Positions 1 to 8,573 of a stretch of 38,820 bases of DNA are shown piece by piece; within the stretch, counting starts at the first letter, position 1, and every line of letters begins with the position of its first letter. This DNA is from Opitutaceae bacterium (lineage in GTDB: Bacteria > Verrucomicrobiota > Verrucomicrobiia > Opitutales > Opitutaceae). The notes under the pieces are model-generated. The model searched no databases and was not told the origin of the DNA. It was given only the letters and a program-made list of their open reading frames with translations. The position numbers and the translations under genes are program-made. The stretch spans positions 1 through 38,820 of the forward strand of contig JAHFTC010000029.1 of assembly GCA_023269585.1 (NCBI GenBank), read 5' to 3'.

Positions 1-1
1 A

Positions 2-424
2 GATTTCCTACGGCAACGCGGGTTGGCGCTATGGGAGCGCGGTGATCGGAGGAGAGAGGAGCTGATCGCAAGGCGGTGCCGCACCGCGGACGAGGTGGCG
101 GAGTGGGTGCGGGAGCAGCATGAGCGCGGGGCTGCGGCGGGCGGAGAAGTGGACGGTGGACGAGGTGGACTTTCTGGACTGGGTGGACGGAGTGGACTCC
201 GTGAGCAGGAAGCGACCAGTGAAGAGCGCTTGCGGTCCACAGAGTCCACAAGGTCCAGACCGTCCACTTATCCGGAGATCGCTGCGAACGCGGCGCTGGT
301 GCTGATCGCAGTGGCGTGCGCGCTGCTCGACCGGCAGATCAATGCGCAGGCGGAGACCTTTGAAAAGGAGGGCGGGTTTACAGAAAGGCTCTACCGGTTG
401 CGGCAGCAGCGGCGCGGGCGGTAG
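2..424 (+). CDS. Four-helix-bundle suffix domain protein, C-terminal part (5' end outside window)
   Basis: The frame is open from base 2 to the TAG at 422-424, so the start lies upstream of the window. The tail (YPEIAANAALVLIAVACALL, then GGFTERLYRLRQQRR) matches my recollection of the 'four helix bundle suffix' domain, a C-terminal extension of small four-helix-bundle proteins related to the 23S rRNA intervening-sequence protein family. The stretch before it (FLRQRGLALW, RRCRTADEVAEWV) fits the same domain. Molecular role is unknown for the family. The two conserved blocks are joined by a Gly/Arg then Ser/Thr/Arg linker (about residues 49-91 of the visible part) encoded by a GTGGAC/GTCCAC repeat that folds back on itself. 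Family assignment is from memory. Confidence 0.68.
   Translation, partial: DFLRQRGLALWERGDRRREELIARRCRTADEVAEWVREQHERGAAAGGEVDGGRGGLSGLGGRSGLREQEATSEERLRSTESTRSRPSTYPEIAANAALVLIAVACALLDRQINAQAETFEKEGGFTERLYRLRQQRRGR
148..269. repeat. GTGGAC/GTCCAC word repeat forming an inverted repeat inside a gene
   Basis: GTGGAC-type words recur on the plus strand at 148-200 and their complement (GTCCAC) at 234-269. The outermost 11 bases are a perfect inverted pair (148-158 and 259-269, AAGTGGACGGT), with partly complementary words inside. The repeat is read in frame as the linker of the four-helix suffix protein. The same words occur again outside the gene at 438-464. Confidence 0.75.
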
Positions 425-528
425 GGCGCGGCAGGCGGGTGGACGCAGTGGACTCGGTGGACGGCCGGAAAGGGCGAGCGCCGAGCACGAATCGCCTGCA
501 AGCGAGGCTCCTACCTCGCAGGCGGGCT
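425..528. repeat. Gap with GTGGAC words and a REP-like hairpin
   Basis: This is the convergent gap between the suffix-domain gene and ureC. GTGGAC words lie at 438-464. At 489-530 is a palindromic unit (AATCGCCTGC, then AGGCTCCT) with an inner perfect stem GCGAGG/CCTCGC that overlaps the ureC stop codon at 529-531. A near-identical unit sits at 3267-3290. No T-run follows on either strand, so it is not a typical terminator. The unit resembles the REP palindromes of other bacteria in layout only. Confidence 0.6.
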
Positions 529-2298
<1,770 letters not shown>

Positions 2299-2345
2299 TT
2301 TCGATCTTCGATTGCCGATTTGCGATTGGGGCGGACCGGGGCGGA
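2299..2345. repeat. ureB-ureC gap: CGATTGCCGATTTGCGATTG words
   Basis: The 47-base gap consists of imperfect repeats of a GATT(T)GCG/CGATTG word up to the ureC start codon, followed by a short GGGGCGGAC duplication. It resembles the GGATTGCGGAATGCGG words in the ureA-ureB and urtC-urtD gaps. No ribosome binding site is recognisable in it. Confidence 0.6.
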
Positions 2346-2714
2346 CTAGCGCTTCTTCCGGGCGGTGGGTTTCTTCTTCACGTCCGGCTTCTTGGGCGCG
2401 GCGTCGAGCTTGCCTGATACGAGCGCGTTGAGGCCGAAGACTTCGCGCTGGCCGGCGAGGGCGACGAGTTCGACACGCTTGGTGTCGCCGGCCTCGAACC
2501 GCACGGCGGTGCCGGCGGGGATGTTGAGGCGGAAGCCGCGGGCGGCACCGCGGTCGAAGGTGAGCGCGGTGTTCGTCTCGAAGAAGTGGTAGTGCGAGCC
2601 GACCTGGATCGGGCGGTCACCGGTATTCACAACCTCGAGCGTGACGGTGGGCAGGCCGAGGTTCGCCGGGAGTGTGGCGGGCTCGGTCGCGGGGATGATT
2701 TCGCCGGGGATCAT
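2346..2714 (-). CDS. ureB: Urease subunit beta
   Basis: Small structural subunit of urease, packing against UreC. The 122-residue product starts MIPGEIIPA, the hallmark opening of UreB, and carries the conserved [19 protein letters not shown] and [13 protein letters not shown] segments. The open frame extends to 2867, but that extension is repeat sequence without family similarity, so ATG at 2714 is chosen. The C-terminus ends in a lysine-rich tail ([15 protein letters not shown]) longer than usual. The bases directly upstream of the ATG are word repeats with no Shine-Dalgarno. Confidence 0.95.
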   Translation of the reverse strand: MIPGEIIPATEPATLPANLGLPTVTLEVVNTGDRPIQVGSHYHFFETNTALTFDRGAARGFRLNIPAGTAVRFEAGDTKRVELVALAGQREVFGLNALVSGKLDAAPKKPDVKKKPTARKKR

Positions 2715-2900
2715 GGAATTGCGGAATGCGGATTTCGGATTGCGGATTGGGCGAGACCGGAGGGGGGGAATGTAGAAAGCTGGAAAAGGGAAATGGGCAG
2801 AGAACGGAAGGAGGAGAATCTGGAACTCAGGAAGAGGAGAAGCCGGAGCGCTGGGTGGTTCGATCATTCCGCAATCCGCATTCCGAGATCCGCAATCGGC
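2715..2900. repeat. ureA-ureB gap: inverted GGATTGCGGAATGCGG words
   Basis: The 186-base gap has GGATTGCGGAATGCGG-type words at 2716-2750 and the same words inverted at 2866-2899, so the two ends can pair in the transcript. The centre (about 2770-2840) is purine-rich and shares the 13-mer TGGAACTCAGGAA (2821-2833) with the urtD-urtE gap (4144-4156). No ORF in it looks real. Confidence 0.7.
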
Positions 2901-3203
2901 TCACCGGATCGGGTTGTGGACGGTGACGAGTTTGGTGCCGTCGGGGAAAGTGGCCTCGACTTGGACCTCGTGGATCATCTCGGCGACGCCTTCCATGACG
3001 CCGTCGCGGGCGAGGATCGTGGTGCCGTAGCTCATGAGATCGGCCACGGTGCGGCCGTCGCGGGCGCCTTCCATGATCTCGTAGGAGATGATGGCGATGG
3101 CCTCGGGATAGTTGAGCTTGAGGCCGCGTGCCTGCCGGCGACGGGCGAGATCGGCAGCGACAACAATGAGGAGTTTTTCGCGCTCGCGAGGGGTGAGGTG
3201 CAT
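2901..3203 (-). CDS. ureA: Urease subunit gamma
   Basis: Gamma structural subunit of urease, 100 residues as is usual. Family landmarks are visible: [12 protein letters not shown] at the N-terminus, [11 protein letters not shown], and the C-terminal [20 protein letters not shown]. It is the first of the three separate structural genes (ureA, ureB, ureC), the usual bacterial arrangement. It lies between the urea transporter genes and ureB. The ATG at 3203 has no convincing Shine-Dalgarno. Confidence 0.97.
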   Translation of the reverse strand: MHLTPREREKLLIVVAADLARRRQARGLKLNYPEAIAIISYEIMEGARDGRTVADLMSYGTTILARDGVMEGVAEMIHEVQVEATFPDGTKLVTVHNPIR

Positions 3204-3353
3204 GGCGGAAGAGGAAGAACTGAGACGGATTCGACAGAAGATAGCGAAGGGAACGAAGGAGGACGGAATCGCCTGCGAGCAGGCTCCTGCATGTTGGATG
3301 CGGTCTTCTTTGTTCTCTTCGTTTCCTTCTGTGGAGATTCGGAGTGTTCGGAA
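3204..3353. repeat. urtE-ureA gap: inverted GAACGAAG words around a REP-like unit
   Basis: The left arm at about 3233-3260 (ACAGAAG, AGCGAAGGGAACGAAGG) is matched by its near complement at about 3305-3332 (TTCTCTTCGTTTCCTTCTGTG), with roughly 21 of 28 positions pairing. The enclosed loop carries the palindromic unit AATCGCCTGC...AGGCTCCT (3267-3290), also found at 490-514. A repeat nested within another repeat is unusual. No gene is seen here. Confidence 0.65.
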
Positions 3354-4130
3354 CTAAACCTGAAGATGTTCCTTCACGACTTCGTCGGTGAGGGAGGCGA
3401 TGGGGCCGGAGGCGACGACGGCGCCGCGGTCCATCGCGTAGAAACGGTCGGCGACCTCGCGGCAGAAGTCGACGTATTGCTCGACGAGGAGAATGGCGAG
3501 CTGGCCCTCGGCGTGGAGGGCTTTGAGCGCGTGCTTCACTTCGCCGAGCAGATCGTGGCGGAGCTCCTCCTCCTTCAACTTCTTCAGCGTGTCGCCGATG
3601 TGGTCGATGATCGAGGGTTGGATACCCTCGGTGGGCTCGTCGAGGATGAGCAGGCGCGGGCCCGTGAGGAGCGCGCGGCCGATGGCGAGCTGTTGCTGCT
3701 GCCCGCCGGAGAGCACGCCGCCCTTGCGGGAGAGCATCTCCTTCAGGACGGGGAAGAGCGCGAAGACACGCTCGAGGGCGCGCTTGGCGGCGGGGCCCTT
3801 CACGCCGTGCACGACGAGGCCGACGTGGAGGTTCTCCTCGACGGTGAGGTGCGGAAAGATGTCGCGGCCCTGCGGCACGTAGCCGATGCCGGCCCGGGCG
3901 CGGGCATCGGAGGAGAGGCGCTGGATCGGCTGGCCGGCGAAGGTGATCGAGCCGGCGCGGATCGGGAGCACTCCGGTGATGGAGCGCAGTGTCGTTGTTT
4001 TCCCGACACCGTTGCGACCCATGAGGGCGACGACTTCGCCGGGGTTCACCTCGAGGTCGACGCCGCGGAGGATGCGCGAACCGCCGATGTCGGTCTCGAC
4101 GGAGGAAAGCTGGAGGAGGGCGGAAGACAC
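3354..4130 (-). CDS. urtE: Urea ABC transporter ATP-binding protein UrtE
   Basis: Second ATPase of the high-affinity urea importer, cytoplasmic. Walker A is GRNGVGKTT (residues 38-46), signature LSGGQQQQLAIGRAL, Walker B LLILDEPTEGIQPS, then LLVEQYVDF for the H-loop region. It is 258 aa, longer than the roughly 230 typical of the family as I recall it, because of an extra charged helix segment after Walker B (about 182-208, KKLKEEELRHDLLGEVK). The start is GTG at 4130. No ATG precedes Walker A, and this GTG lies inside a repeat word (CTTCTCCGTGTC), so initiation here is unusual. Lies downstream of urtD and upstream of ureA. Confidence 0.94.
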   Translation of the reverse strand: MSSALLQLSSVETDIGGSRILRGVDLEVNPGEVVALMGRNGVGKTTTLRSITGVLPIRAGSITFAGQPIQRLSSDARARAGIGYVPQGRDIFPHLTVEENLHVGLVVHGVKGPAAKRALERVFALFPVLKEMLSRKGGVLSGGQQQQLAIGRALLTGPRLLILDEPTEGIQPSIIDHIGDTLKKLKEEELRHDLLGEVKHALKALHAEGQLAILLVEQYVDFCREVADRFYAMDRGAVVASGPIASLTDEVVKEHLQV

Positions 4131-4306
4131 GGAGAAGAGAAGGTGGAACTCAGGAAAGGAGAGACGGAATGGTCACAGAGGGCACGGAGAGGCAGAGGAG
4201 GACACAGAGAGGGAAGAGAGGAAGGAAGCAGCAGAACAGAACGCCGTGGAGACTGGCTGCTCTGTGCTCTCCTTCCTTCTCCGTGCCCTCTGTGACCGGA
4301 TTGTGT
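4131..4306. repeat. urtD-urtE gap: 19-bp perfect inverted repeat of CACAGAGGGCACGGAG words
   Basis: GGTCACAGAGGGCACGGAG at 4171-4189 is perfectly complementary to 4279-4297, with further partial pairing inward (GGACACAGAGAGG against CTCTGTGCTCTCC). The enclosed segment is purine-rich. The same word class reaches to the urtE start codon, and the 13-mer TGGAACTCAGGAA is shared with the ureA-ureB gap. There is no T-run after the stem on the minus strand, so it does not look like a terminator. Confidence 0.8.
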
Positions 4307-5080
4307 TCATTTGGTCGGTTTGCCGCGGCCGAGGTAGACTTCGCGGACCTTCGGGTTCGATTGCACTTCGTCGAACTTCCCCTCGCAGAGCACGGTGCCT
4401 TGGTGGAGGACGGTGACCTTGCCGTTCTGGGCGATCTGGCGAACGAAGGTCATGTCGTGCTCGATCACGATGAGGCTGTGCTTGCCAGCCAGCGACAGCA
4501 GGAGCTCGCCGGTGCGGTGCGTCTCCTCATCGGTCATCCCGGCGGCGGGTTCGTCGACGAGCAGGAGCTTGGGTTGCTGGGCGAGCAGCATGCCGATCTC
4601 GAGCCACTGTTTCTCGCCGTGGGCGAGCAGGCCGGCGTTCCAGTCGCGTTTGCCGTCGAGGCGAATGAGCTTGAGCAGTTCGTCGAGGCGGTCGCGGTCG
4701 GTGGAGTCGAGGCGATGGAAGAGCGACGCGAAGACGCCGCGCGGGCCCTTGAGCGAGAGCACGAGATTGTCCCAGACGGTGTGCTCGGTGTAGACGCTGG
4801 GCGTCTGGAACTTGCGGCCGATGCCGAGGCGGTTGATCTGGTATTCGTTGCGCGCGGTCAGATCGATCGTGGTGGCGGGATCGGAACCGAACTCGATCTT
4901 GCCGGTGTCGGGTTTGGCGCGGCCGGAGATGAGGTCGAAGAAGGTGGATTTGCCCGCCCCATTGGGGCCGATGACGGTGCGCAGTTCGCCCTCGAAAAGG
5001 TAGAAATGCAGGTCGTTGATGGCGCGAAAGCCGTCGTAGGTCTTGTTGACGTCTTCGACGGTGAGGATGGCGGAGGGCAT
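4307..5080 (-). CDS. urtD: Urea ABC transporter ATP-binding protein UrtD
   Basis: First ATPase of the urea importer, 257 aa. Walker A is GPNGAGKST (residues 38-46), Walker B LLLVDEPAAGMTDEE, and the signature is the degenerate LAHGEKQWLEIGMLL that is characteristic of UrtD and of branched-chain amino acid ATPases. The frame runs on to 5314, but similarity begins at MPSAILTVEDVNKTYDGF, so ATG 5080 is the start; upstream sequence is repeat and then urtC. It acts with UrtE on the membrane pair UrtB/UrtC. Confidence 0.96.
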   Translation of the reverse strand: MPSAILTVEDVNKTYDGFRAINDLHFYLFEGELRTVIGPNGAGKSTFFDLISGRAKPDTGKIEFGSDPATTIDLTARNEYQINRLGIGRKFQTPSVYTEHTVWDNLVLSLKGPRGVFASLFHRLDSTDRDRLDELLKLIRLDGKRDWNAGLLAHGEKQWLEIGMLLAQQPKLLLVDEPAAGMTDEETHRTGELLLSLAGKHSLIVIEHDMTFVRQIAQNGKVTVLHQGTVLCEGKFDEVQSNPKVREVYLGRGKPTK

Positions 5081-5130
5081 CGGCGGAGAATGCGGATTGC
5101 GGAATGCGGATTGGGCGCAGGCGCTTCGGA
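5081..5130. repeat. urtC-urtD gap: GGATTGCGGAATGCGG words
   Basis: Tandem GAATGCGGATTGCG units at 5088-5117 fill most of the 50-base gap and sit immediately upstream of the urtD ATG (minus strand). The units are the same as those at 2716-2750 and, inverted, at 2866-2899. Confidence 0.7.
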
Positions 5131-6285
5131 TCAGGATTTGGCCGGAGCGGCCGGAGACGATGCGGAAGAGGCGGGAGGTTGGGCCTTTTTCTTGAACCAG
5201 CCGCGGACTTTCCCGGGGATGCTGACGATGCCGCCGGGCAGGAAGAGCACGACGAGGATGAAGAGACCGCCCATGAGGAGAATCCAAAGATCGGGGATCG
5301 CGCGGGTGGCCCAACTCTTGAGGGCGTTGACGCCGACGGCGCCGATCACCGGGCCGAGCAGCGTGCCGCGGCCACCGACGGCGACCCAGACGACGGCCTC
5401 GAGGGACTTCTCAGGGGTCATTTCGCTCGGGTTGATGATGCCGACCTGCGGGACATAGAGCGCTCCGCCCACGGAGGCGATGAGCGCGCTCACGATGAAG
5501 ATGAAGAGCTTGAAGTGGGCGGTGGCGTAGCCGGAGAAGAGGGCGCGGTTCTCGCCGTCGCGCACGGCCTGCTGCACGAGCCCGAACTTGGTGCCGTTGA
5601 GCCAGCGGCAGAGCAGGTAGACGACGAGGAGGGTGACGGCGGTGACGACGAAGAGGCCGCGTTGCGTGGCGGGCTCACGGATATCGAAGCCGAGGATGAA
5701 CTTGAAGTCGGTGAAGCCGTTGTTGCCACCCATGAGCATGTCGTTGCGGAAGAACATGAGCGCGGCGCCGTAGGTGAGCGCCTGGGTGATGATCGAGAAA
5801 TAGACGCCCTTGATGCGGGAGCGGAAGGCGAGGTAACCGAACACCCACGACAGCAGGCCCGGCAGGAGCAACACCATCGCGAGCGCGAACGGGAAACTGG
5901 AGAACGGTTTCCAGAAGGTCGGCAGCTCCGTCCAGCCGAGGAAGACGAGGAAGTCGGGGATGGGTTGGCGGTACTGGCCGAGGTCGCCGATCATGCGCAT
6001 GAGGTGCATGCCCATCATGTAGCCGCCGAGGCTGAAGAAGAGCGCCTGGCCGAGGGAGAGCAGACCGGTGTAGCCCCAGAGCAGATCGACCGAGATCGCG
6101 AGCAGCGCGTAGCAGAGGTACTTGACCCAGAGGTTGATTGCGAAGTTGGAGATCCAGCCCTGCTGGTTGGCGAAGGGCAGGATGAGCACGACAAGGATCG
6201 CAAGGAGGCCGACGGTAATAAGCTCACCCCGCGAGATGGCGCGGGGGTTGCGGCGGACGGCGAGAAAGGCGGCGAGGCGGGACAT
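5131..6285 (-). CDS. urtC: Urea ABC transporter permease UrtC
   Basis: Inner-membrane permease of the urea importer (LivM-like), 384 aa. Many hydrophobic helices are visible, with family landmarks DLLWGYTGLLSLGQALFFSL, GYMMGMHLMRM, LTYGAALMFFRNDMLMGGNN and VWVAVGGRGTLLGPVIGA. The long frame goes up to 6825, but that part overlaps urtB and is arginine/proline-rich noise. ATG 6285 (MSRLAAFLAVRRNPRA) precedes the first helix and fits the family. The leader is a GGTGGGCGGTGGAC repeat with no Shine-Dalgarno. Confidence 0.95.
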   Translation of the reverse strand: MSRLAAFLAVRRNPRAISRGELITVGLLAILVVLILPFANQQGWISNFAINLWVKYLCYALLAISVDLLWGYTGLLSLGQALFFSLGGYMMGMHLMRMIGDLGQYRQPIPDFLVFLGWTELPTFWKPFSSFPFALAMVLLLPGLLSWVFGYLAFRSRIKGVYFSIITQALTYGAALMFFRNDMLMGGNNGFTDFKFILGFDIREPATQRGLFVVTAVTLLVVYLLCRWLNGTKFGLVQQAVRDGENRALFSGYATAHFKLFIFIVSALIASVGGALYVPQVGIINPSEMTPEKSLEAVVWVAVGGRGTLLGPVIGAVGVNALKSWATRAIPDLWILLMGGLFILVVLFLPGGIVSIPGKVRGWFKKKAQPPASSASSPAAPAKS

Positions 6286-6332
6286 GCCGGTGGGCGGTGA
6301 ACGGTGGGCGGTGGACGGTGGATACGCTGGGC
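6286..6332. repeat. urtB-urtC gap: ACGGTGGGCGGTGG tandem words
   Basis: The 47-base gap contains about two and a half tandem units of ACGGTGGGCGGTGG (6288-6326), variants of the GTGGAC words at 148-269 and 438-464. They end only a few bases from the urtC start codon. Confidence 0.65.
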
Positions 6333-8063
6333 TCAGTCGAGGCTGCGGCTGCGGGTCACGAAGAGGCCCGCGGGGCGCCATTGCAGGAAGAGGATGATGG
6401 CGACGAGCACGAGGATCTTGCCGAGCACCGGGTTGCCGAGGACCTGCTGGAGCGACTGGTCGGTCATGCCGATGCCGAACGCGCTGATTACGGTGCCGGC
6501 GATGTTGCCCACGCCGCCCACGACGACGGTCATGAAGCAGTCGACAATGTAGTTCTGGCCGAGCGAGGGGCCGACATTGCCGATCTGGCTGAGGAAGGCG
6601 CCGGCGAGACCGGCGAGACCGCTGCCCAGGCCGAACGTGAGCATGTTCACGCGGCTGGTACGCACGCCCATGCACGAGGCCATTGCGCGGTTCTGCATGA
6701 CCGCGCGGATGAGCAGGCCGAGGGAGGTGCGCGTGAGCACCAGCCAGACACCGAGTACGATCAGGCCGGCGAACCCGATGACGAAGACGCGGTTCCAGCC
6801 GAGGATGATGTCGTTCACCGTCCAATTGCCGCTGAGGAAGGCCGGGCTGGAGACCTGGACGTTGTTCGCACCAAAGATGAAACGAAAGAGCTGCTGCAGC
6901 ACCAGCGAGACGCCCCAGGTCGCGAGCAGGCTCTCGAGCGGGCGGCGATAGAGGAAACGGATCACCCCGCGCTCAAGCGCGACACCGACCGCGGCGGCGG
7001 CGAGGAAGCTCAGCGGGAGCGCGACGAGGAAGTACGACTGGTAGGCCCAGCCCGTCGCGCCGAAGCCGGGCAGGTTGATCGTGAACTTGCCGAAAGGAGA
7101 CAGCGCCAAGCCGTTGCCGAAGATGTTCTGTACCACATAGGTCGTGTAGGCGCCGACGGCGATCATCTCGCCGTGCGCCATGTTGATGACGCCCATCAGG
7201 CCGAACGTGATCGCCAAGCCCAGGGCGACGATGAGGAGAATGCTGCCCAGCGAGGCACCGCGGAACAGTGTACCCAGAAAGTTGACGGTCGAGCGGTGCG
7301 ACTCGATCGCGCGGGAGGCGGCGCGCGCAGCCTCGATGAGGGCGGGCTTCTGGGCCGCCTCGGCCTCGCGCAACGCGGCTCTGACCAGATCGGCGCTGGC
7401 AAGCGTGTGCAGGTTCTTCAGCTCCGCGAGGGCGGCGAGCTTCTCGGCATCGGTGGGCGCTTTCAGGCCGATGAGCGCGATGGCTTCGCGCAGCGTGGTG
7501 CGGGCGCGTGGCTCCGTCTCGATCTCGAGGCGTTTCTGCAGGATCGGGAGCTTCTCGACGTCCTGCGCGAAACCGACGACCTGGATGGCGCGGAGGCGTT
7601 TCTCGAGGTCGGGCGAGCCGAGGTCGCGCAGATCGAGTACGGCCTTCATCGCGCGGCGGAGCGCAGAGGTGTGTTCCACCGCGCTGAGATCGGCACCCAC
7701 GAGGCGAAGCGGCGCGCCGGCGGCGTCGAGAAGCGGTTGGCCATCGGCGATGCGGAGGGCGGTCTGGGCCGCGGCCGGATCCTTCTCCCCGACGAGCTGG
7801 ACGGGAATAATGGCGTCCCCGGGAACGGCGTAGAGGAAAAGTGAATCCTTACGCCATGCTTCGAGCAGGACGGGGATGGCGGGGTCGGCTTGGCCGGCGA
7901 GGGAGGAGATGAGGTCGCGCTGTTTGGCGGGCGAGTCGGCCAGAGTCGCCTCAGCGATCGTGGCGCGGGCGGAGTCGGCGGCGCGGGCGAGGCCGCCCGA
8001 GAGGAAAACGAAGGCGCCGAGGAGGACGCCGAGCCGGAGGAGAATGCGAGCGGTAGTTCTCAC
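6333..8063 (-). CDS. urtB: Urea ABC transporter permease UrtB with N-terminal exported domain
   Basis: LivH-like inner-membrane permease for urea. The C-terminal 300 residues hold the permease: LGLAITFGLMGVINMAHGEM, LERGVIRFLYRRPLESLLAT, the CMGVRTSRVNMLTFGLGSGL loop and VDCFMTVVVGGVGNIAGT. Before it is a signal-peptide-like segment (LRLGVLLGAFVFLSGGLARA) and about 230 residues of helical sequence, an N-terminal domain known in many UrtB proteins. The frame is open to 8384. I chose GTG 8063 (VRTTARILL) because it puts the signal sequence at the N-terminus and upstream codons look random. This start is uncertain. Product about 576 aa. Confidence 0.9.
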   Translation of the reverse strand: MRTTARILLRLGVLLGAFVFLSGGLARAADSARATIAEATLADSPAKQRDLISSLAGQADPAIPVLLEAWRKDSLFLYAVPGDAIIPVQLVGEKDPAAAQTALRIADGQPLLDAAGAPLRLVGADLSAVEHTSALRRAMKAVLDLRDLGSPDLEKRLRAIQVVGFAQDVEKLPILQKRLEIETEPRARTTLREAIALIGLKAPTDAEKLAALAELKNLHTLASADLVRAALREAEAAQKPALIEAARAASRAIESHRSTVNFLGTLFRGASLGSILLIVALGLAITFGLMGVINMAHGEMIAVGAYTTYVVQNIFGNGLALSPFGKFTINLPGFGATGWAYQSYFLVALPLSFLAAAAVGVALERGVIRFLYRRPLESLLATWGVSLVLQQLFRFIFGANNVQVSSPAFLSGNWTVNDIILGWNRVFVIGFAGLIVLGVWLVLTRTSLGLLIRAVMQNRAMASCMGVRTSRVNMLTFGLGSGLAGLAGAFLSQIGNVGPSLGQNYIVDCFMTVVVGGVGNIAGTVISAFGIGMTDQSLQQVLGNPVLGKILVLVAIILFLQWRPAGLFVTRSRSLD

Positions 8064-8490
8064 GAGTGGAGCACCACGCCAACGCAAGGATCGGGCCAAT
8101 TCGTCAGGTTGAAATGAGAGAAACCGATGGGAAGGGGCCGAGCGCCCCGGGTGGCCGGGTGTTGCTCGGTCTTGGTCGAAAACGCGCAGACAGCTGCGCG
8201 AAAAGCCACGGATTCGTCGGAGACCGGGCTGGGAGGGCGACGGCGTGCGGCGCGCCATAGGGCGCACACGATGGCGGGCGTAAAGTTCACCCGCCGAAGG
8301 CGACCAAGGCCCGCCCCACCATCGGAGAGGGGGCGCCGGCGGTGCGGGCTCACGCCGGCTTGCCGTAGGACAATGCTTCAGCACGACCCGCTCGACTCCG
8401 CTCTCACATCACACCCGGGAGCAGGCCCACCCCCGCCGAGTCGCCCTGAAGGGCCGACCTACGGGCGGATCGCAGCTCGCCCGAGCGGCG
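8064..8490. repeat. urtA-urtB gap: cluster of REP-like palindromes
   Basis: No credible gene lies in this stretch. Short hairpins follow each other: GGCGGGCGTAAAG..CACCCGCC (8274-8296), a CGGAGAGGGGGCGCCGGCGG/CCGGC-rich patch (8322-8365), GTCGCCCT-GA-AGGGCCGAC (8440-8458), and GGGCGGATC..GCTCGCCCG (8463-8483). On the minus strand they read like GTAGGTCGGCCCTTCAGGGC, that is, short mirrored words. Some may influence stability of the urtA and urtBCDE parts of the transcript differently. Confidence 0.5.
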
Positions 8491-8530
8491 CCGAAAACAG
8501 AAAGGGCGGCGCCGGTTCGCGGCGCCGCCC
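8491..8530 (-). terminator. Probable terminator or attenuator after urtA
   Basis: GGGCGGCGCC at 8504-8513 pairs perfectly with 8521-8530 around a 7-base loop. On the minus strand the stem is followed by TTTCTGTTTT. It lies 43 bases past the urtA stop and before urtB, so it would reduce transcription from urtA into the permease genes, which is common for abundant binding proteins. Confidence 0.82.
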
Positions 8531-8573
8531 TGCTGGTATGATTCGAACTGCGCGGAAGAGTGATCGTCGCGGC

